Origin: Vitis vinifera
Lineage: Eukaryota > Streptophyta > Magnoliopsida > Vitales > Vitaceae
Direction of reading: 5' to 3'
Assembly: GCF_030704535.1 (NCBI RefSeq)
Contig: NC_081820.1
Coordinates: 21,579,001 to 21,643,000 of the forward strand
Length of the DNA stretch: 64,000 bases
Below are positions 58,702-64,000 of the stretch, one piece after another. The position numbers and the translations under genes are program-made. The notes under the pieces are model-generated. The model saw nothing but the letters and a program-made list of their open reading frames with translations, ran no database searches and had not been told where the DNA came from. Within the stretch, counting starts at the first letter, position 1. Each line of letters starts with the position of its first letter.

Positions 58702-60577
58702 CTAGCTATGCTTGAAATACGAATGACACAATTTTCCACAAAGCAAGAACATGGAATAAAAGCACCCCTGCCGCATCAAAGCCCAAGTGCATCAGCAAAC
58801 ATAAAAGGAGAATGGATACGGACAAAAGTATTGTAACAAGTAGAAGTGCCATAGTAATTTTGACCGTTGTATGAATGAGATCCACATATTTAGAGAGGCC
58901 ATATAGATCAGAAATGAAAAAAAGTGGCATGTTTATTAAAGATTTTTTATTCTAGAGGGCATAGATATTAGATTAGTGCTTTATCTGTATAGTAAAATAG
59001 CCAACAAAATTGACAACCTTAAATTCTTCATCTAGAGAATTTCAGAGAACTTCAATTAATCTAAGTAAATCCAAATATGCAACAAACTAAGATCTCAAGA
59101 GAAATAAGCATCAAAAACCAATAAATTTGCCCTCACATATATTACTTAAAACAACTGGACTAGATTTTTATCTAAATTCCAAGTAAGAAACAAGCATACA
59201 CCTACACCCCCCCTGAATATGGTGCAGCATGTAAACTTGCCAACCTTAAAACCAGTCAACTAAAGAGTTTCTTAACATATCATGAAAACCTCTATAATGT
59301 TATGAACACCAGAATGATGGTGTGGAAGAACTAGAACCACTCGGTGCAAAGGAATGATTTGTAAGAAGAGAGGCAAAAGAGAAGCAAAATACATAAAACC
59401 TTAAATGATGAATGCATCAATAGAGCTCCCAAAAAAAACCAGATGAGTGCTAATCACCTCGGTTTAACCATGTCTCCATATTCTAACATCAAACTCATTC
59501 TTCCCCTATTTCCTGTTTGGTTGATCAGAAAAAGTGGGTAAACCAAAAGGAGAAAAAAACTAAAATATGAAGGATAGATTTTAGAAAACTAGAGAAAAAT
59601 AAAACTCCCTTTCAACTTACACTATAGCTATTTGGCTCAGTTGATTTGGGTTTTTTCACTCATTGCACAACCAAAAGAAAACACCAAAAAAAAAAAAATG
59701 AAACTTTAAGGCCAAGATCATTCATTGTTTCCCCTTTTTCAGATCAGTTTTCTTGGCAACTTAAAGTAGGGTGAGAGAGTTGCTTCAGCCAACTGTCTGT
59801 TAAAATCCTTAACCAAAACTGCTTCATTTCACAAGTTTTCTCAATATAGATACAATTTAGAAGACAATCAATGCTCAAATCTAAGACCTACACAGCCCAA
59901 CTGCTCCCTTTTTACCCCAGGCTTTATTTGAGGTGCTTTCTGCCAAACATGACTTTGTTCTTGTTTGCCCCAGCTAAGTATAGAAAGACCCATCCTAACA
60001 AAACCGAAAACCCAAATATAAAAACTAATAAAACTAATAAATCCCAGAAACAAACTACCCACCATTGTCTCTTTTTGCCATTAATTTTCCCACATTCTTG
60101 ATTTCCTCTAAATTTCACAATACATCCAATTAACAAAAGCTAAACAACGGCACGTTTCGAATTCCAGAAAAACAAGATTAAACAAAACAAAATGCTGAAA
60201 ATTTCCTAAACATCGGATTCCCTTTTCATTCAATTTTCAGATTTTCCTTCCCTTTTCTTCATTCTCCCCAAGAACCAAACAGAGCGCAAACTCATCAATC
60301 AATCAAGAAAAGAAAAGAAAATCAATAAAACGTCACCAAGATCTCATTTTTACCTCTTTCTTGAAAACTGAAACCGTAATTCATATCAAATATAACTCAA
60401 AAATTAAAATATAAATAATTAAAAAAAAAAAAAAAAAGATCAGAATGTGGAACAATGCAATGCAATGCAATCAAGTTCAATCCACAAAACACATAATCAA
60501 CAGTTTTCAAATCTCAAGTTCAAAGATTAAAAAAACAAAAAAATTATGATAAAATTTAATAGAATACATATATCACC
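58702..60577 (-). other. Intron in the SF1 5' UTR
   Basis: On the minus strand the donor TCTCCAG|GTGATA lies at 60577/60576 and the acceptor (CATAG or GCTAG) lies just before the start codon. The 1.9-kb intron has no recognisable gene; 60421-60438 is an A-run on the plus strand. Long leader introns in plants often enhance expression, but that is not shown here. Confidence 0.6.
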
Positions 60578-60710
60578 TGGAGAAACCCTTGCTTCGAAGG
60601 CGAAATGCAACTGCAAAATTTCTGTGCTTTCGTTCGCTCTTCCTCTCTTCGTCTGTGTCTGTTTCTTTCTCGCTCTTGAAGTGAAAAATTACACAAAATG
60701 TTTTGTATGT

Positions 60711-60718
60711 TATTTATA
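60711..60718 (-). promoter_or_regulatory. TATA box of SF1
   Basis: TATAAATA on the minus strand (plus TATTTATA), about 30 bp ahead of a probable start near 60685. The leader exon from there to 60577 is purine-rich (GAGAAAGAAACAGACACAG). Confidence 0.55.
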
Positions 60719-60719
60719 G

Positions 60720-62550
60720 TAAAAAATTTGAAATACCGTTAGGCATTGGAACTGCAACATATTCGAAAAGTTAAGAAATACAAACACCTCTTAAATTTAA
60801 TTATTTTGAATTTAATCTTTTTTCATTTAAAAAATGAAAAAAAAAATTAATATTTTTTTTTTGATAAAAAATTTAAATGATATTGCAATTACTTAATTAG
60901 TAACACATATCAAAGAAAATTAAATTAAGTAATTTATTTTTGTAGTTCCATTTTCCAAGAATGTTACACAAAATTGAATGTTTTTATTTTATAAGTTTGC
61001 TTGTATTATAAGAAAAATATAATTTTTAAAAATTAAATTTTAATTTATTATGAAATTAGATCTTACGTATATATATTAGCCGCACTTAGATACACATTTT
61101 ATGGAGTTTTTAGTTTTAATGAAATCATATGTTCCCGGGAGCATTTTGAGGGTAAGGAGGTTGTGTTATAATAATTTCAAACTTAAGGGTTATATTATAG
61201 AGTAAGGTTCAAGGTATCGGTAGGGTTGTATGGATTGCGATGAGTCTAATACTTGATACATGTTTTTGCATTAACTTGGTGGAAAATTGGTAAAACTTGC
61301 TTAATTCAATTGAATTCTCTAGAGACATAAGGTCTGTTTGATTGTTATTTTTGAAAATTATTTTAAAAAACAATTTTTAAAAACGGATTTTTATGTTTTC
61401 AGAAAAAAAAAAAAAAAAATGTTTGGAAACCGAATTTTGGAAAACAATTTTTGTTCTAAAAAAAAACATATTTTATTGAGTTAATAAAAAGGTTTTTTTA
61501 GAATAAGTGAAAGAAAAAACATGTTTAAAAGTTATTTTTTTTAATTAATAAAGTGTTTTCTTTCATTAACTTGACATTATAAATATATAAATAATTATCA
61601 TATGCATAATTCATTTAAATTAAAAAAAATTATTTTATTTTGAAATTTTTACACCAGTTGTAATTTTTTTAAACAAATGATGACTTTGTAACCGGTGTAA
61701 GTATATTAATTTCAATAATTTAAGGAAGAAGAAAGGGTTTGGAGGTGGGGTGAGGGTGTGGTGGTTGAGTGGAGCTCACCTTTGTGGAAACACAAATAAC
61801 AGGAAAAAATAAAAAGAAAAAAGAGAAAACACGAAAAACAATCTATTCTATGAATAATGAAAAAACAATGAAAACATCTTTTTATTATTATAAAAAAAAA
61901 ATAGTTTTTAAGAACATAAAAAACACAAAAAACAAAAACACACCCCCTTCCCCAAACAAGTTTTTTGTGTTTTTTGTTTTCAAGAACAGAAAACAATTCT
62001 TAAAAACATGAACCAAACAGACCCATAGATTGTAAAGTCTGGTTCACTAAATTAACTCGAATCCCTGACTTTAAACTCATGAAAACAATACGACCTTTGT
62101 TGTTATTGGATTAAATGATGGTGAGAGATAGCAGTAGGACTAATTAAACTTCATTGCAAAATATTCCAATACCGACCCTCTTCTTCAATCTTCCTTGCTT
62201 ACTTGTGGACTGCATCACTGCAAATGACAATATGTCTTTCTTTTATTGATGGATGTTGTGGTGTTCGAACAATCCCTTTACATATTCTCTAGTTTTCGTT
62301 CAGTACTTAAGAATCGGGAAAGTAGATATATATAGATAACCATTTTATTCCAATTTCAAAATCTCTACTCTATAGTTTATATTAACCAATTTTAGTGTTC
62401 CATACTATCAATTATGACCATGGGCACTCTTTCGGCATTGTTTATGTCCAATCTTGAACTAAATTTATTTGTACTAGAAATTTGTTTTAATGATTTTGTA
62501 GCACATATATGCTTTCTCTTTTCTATTTGGTGTATGTGACCTGTTGTGAT
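60720..62550. other. Spacer between SF1 and MSH3
   Basis: AT-rich, with a MITE at 61331-62023 listed separately. Outside that no gene or RNA was recognised. Confidence 0.5.
61331..62023. mobile_element. MITE-like element with 13-bp inverted termini
   Basis: Left GGTCTGTTTGATT and the complement of the right end (AACCAAACAGACC) match at 12 of 13 positions. The sub-terminal regions also pair ('gaaaattattttaaaaaaca' near the left and 'gttttcaagaacagaaaaca' near the right are in outline complementary). About 693 bp, with no coding capacity. The short open frame at 61712-61996 is low-complexity. Confidence 0.6.
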
Positions 62551-64000
62551 TAGTCCCGCTTATTGATAGGTACCAATTCAGTGCTAGAGCAGGACCCCAT
62601 AACTAAATGCAGAGTCTCAAGAAAACCAATACTGAAACAAAGGTATATGAAGGAGCTCAAGAAAAACCATTGCTGAAACTGGAAGGTACATGTGAGAGTA
62701 CAAAAAGGAACTGTCAGGAGGGATCCGAGTACAAAATCTTCACACAAATTATCTACAAACTGAAAACATTCACCATCTGTATGTGTGTTTGTATCTGCAA
62801 GTATCAATGTCCTCTCCGTCCTACATATATGCCATTCTGCTTTCTGGATCTTCTCTTTTATCTATGGAAAGAACAAACTCATTGATGGAATCAGAACATT
62901 CAATGCATGCTGTGAAGTGATATAAACAAACGTACTATGAAGTAAATCCTGGGAAGATAGATGTCAACATATCATCAGGTGATTTAAGGATGGCTAAATG
63001 GTTTCGTCTTTACCTGCCTATCAACTCTTTTGCAATGCTTCTAGCATGCTTCAAAAACTGGAGGCTTCTTTCGGGATCAGCATTGCCCAATGCTGATTTC
63101 AAGTCCAAAAAGAACTCCCTGCAAGCATCTTCTTCCAGGCCTATTTGTTCTGCCCTGGAGCAACCAGATTGTATTGAGATGCTCTGTTGTGATCCTTGTA
63201 ACGTCTTTTGTGCTGAACTGTTTTTCACTCTGCTGACAATCATTGCTTCCAATTCTGCAGCCATGACGTTGGCTCGGCGAATACATGAAGAAGGTAGCTG
63301 CAATGCAAGGTAAATCACCTACTTAACTCAAAAAGTGTCAAAATAAAAGTAAGTGAACAAGAAAACTCTCAAAGTCAGAAGGTTCAAACTGAGAACAAAC
63401 CCAACCGTCAAAGCAATATAAACTTCAACTCAGCCTCATCCTCATCCTCATCCTCATACTCTGTACTAAAATATTCCCACCTCATTTGATAAGTTGACTC
63501 TCAAAAGAAAATTTTGCTTTCCCTTTCTTTTTTAATTAAATTCTTGGGTTGGCCACTGTTTGCTTTTGGGTTTTGTCACAGAGAGAGAGAGAGAGAGAGA
63601 GAGAGGCAACTAACCTGTGCAAGCTGTGCAACCTTAAACCCAAAACTTCTCTCTGAAACGCCAGGCACAAGCTTATAAAGGTAGGTGACATCCTCATGAT
63701 CCATAGTTTGAGCATTTTTATCAGATTTTGAGTCTGTTTTATCCGTATCCGTATCCATATCCATAGCTCTCTGTGACATCATATATGAAACATGGTATGC
63801 CCCCACAGAGCCTGGGAATTCATTCTTGACATCAACAATTTTAGGGTAGTGGGTGACAAAGAGGACCATGCATCTCTTATGCTCCAGAAGATAATGCAAT
63901 GTAGCGTAGGCAATTGCTACACCATCATGTGTACTTGTGCCTCTCCCCAGTTCATCGATGATAACCAATGAGCGTGATGTGCAATTGTGGATTATGTGAG
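62551..64000 (-). CDS. MSH3: DNA mismatch repair protein MSH3, C-terminal part (cut by window end)
   Basis: Two exons are visible on the minus strand: 63615-64000 (continues beyond the window) and 63010-63297, joined GCACAG|gtta..gcag|CTACCT in phase 0. 62551-63009 is probably 3' UTR. The first exon has the MutS ATPase Walker B and signature region (SLVIIDELGRGTSTHDGVAI) and the H-loop (VLFVTHYP), followed by FPGSVGAYHVSYM, DVTYLYKLVPGVSERSFGFK and VAQLAQ. The last exon starts LPSSCIRRANVMAAELEAMI and ends KHARSIAKELIGR. These are hallmarks of eukaryotic MSH3, which pairs with MSH2 (MutS-beta) to repair insertion-deletion loops. The stop at 63010-63012 overlaps a possible donor (GGCAG|GTAAAG), so a further exon cannot be excluded. 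Confidence 0.93.
63581..63604. repeat. (GA)n microsatellite in an MSH3 intron
   Basis: Twelve GA units on the plus strand, read as (CT)n in the MSH3 transcript, starting about 9 nt after the splice donor at 63614/63613. Confidence 0.95.

Noticed and set aside
61712-62011. Open frames of 80-94 codons between SF1 and MSH3
   Set aside because: Lys/Asn-rich and Phe-rich low-complexity translations inside a MITE.
1-64000. CRISPR array, bacterial operons, rRNA or intact tRNA genes
   Set aside because: None seen. The tandem repeats have no spacer structure and the genes are eukaryotic with introns.

Overview
The window is nuclear DNA of a flowering plant. The genes have plant-type GT..AG introns. 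Intergenic DNA is very AT-rich and full of plant transposons (Ty1/copia, long solo LTRs, MULE, LINE, MITEs). Gene and repeat content look most like a woody core eudicot. I lean towards grapevine (Vitis) from familiarity with the repeats, but nothing seen here proves the species.

Layout. 1-20 kb has no confident host gene. It holds AT-rich DNA with MITEs, a 2.6 kb solo LTR (2576-5199), a decayed copia element with both LTRs (6782-11353), a solo LTR carrying a U6 snRNA pseudogene and nested in a fold-back MITE (12498-14434), a MULE transposase fragment (15.5-16.7 kb) and a 195-bp tandem repeat (18.9-19.45 kb). 20.6-30.7 kb holds two plus-strand genes: an F-box/LRR gene and a membrane steroid-binding (cytochrome b5-like) gene. 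30.7-44.7 kb is a second transposon-rich gap with tandem repeats, an inverted MITE pair, a copia remnant, a pair of long direct repeats and an hnRNP U-like pseudogene fragment. 44.8-64 kb is gene-dense: a two-exon gene for a tiny membrane protein resembling a plant complex I subunit (+), a 14-exon SEND1/GEN-like nuclease (+), an SF1 branch-point-binding splicing factor (-, convergent with SEND1) and the 3' end of MSH3 (-), cut by the window edge.

The F-box, membrane steroid-binding and SEND1 genes match, in order and orientation, the three consecutive Arabidopsis genes At3g48880, At3g48890 and At3g48900 as I recall them, so this is a conserved block expanded by transposons and interrupted by the small mitochondrial-type gene. 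SEND1 and MSH3 are both DNA repair genes and SF1 acts in splicing, but I see no evidence that the genes work as one system.

The most interesting observations are: the U6-like sequence inside a solo LTR, with a related repeat in an intron 32 kb away; a recent 108/109-bp tandem duplication in SEND1 that copies a splice acceptor and could make a truncated nuclease; two SUMO-interaction-like motifs at the SEND1 C-terminus; and an inverted MITE pair able to form a long hairpin.
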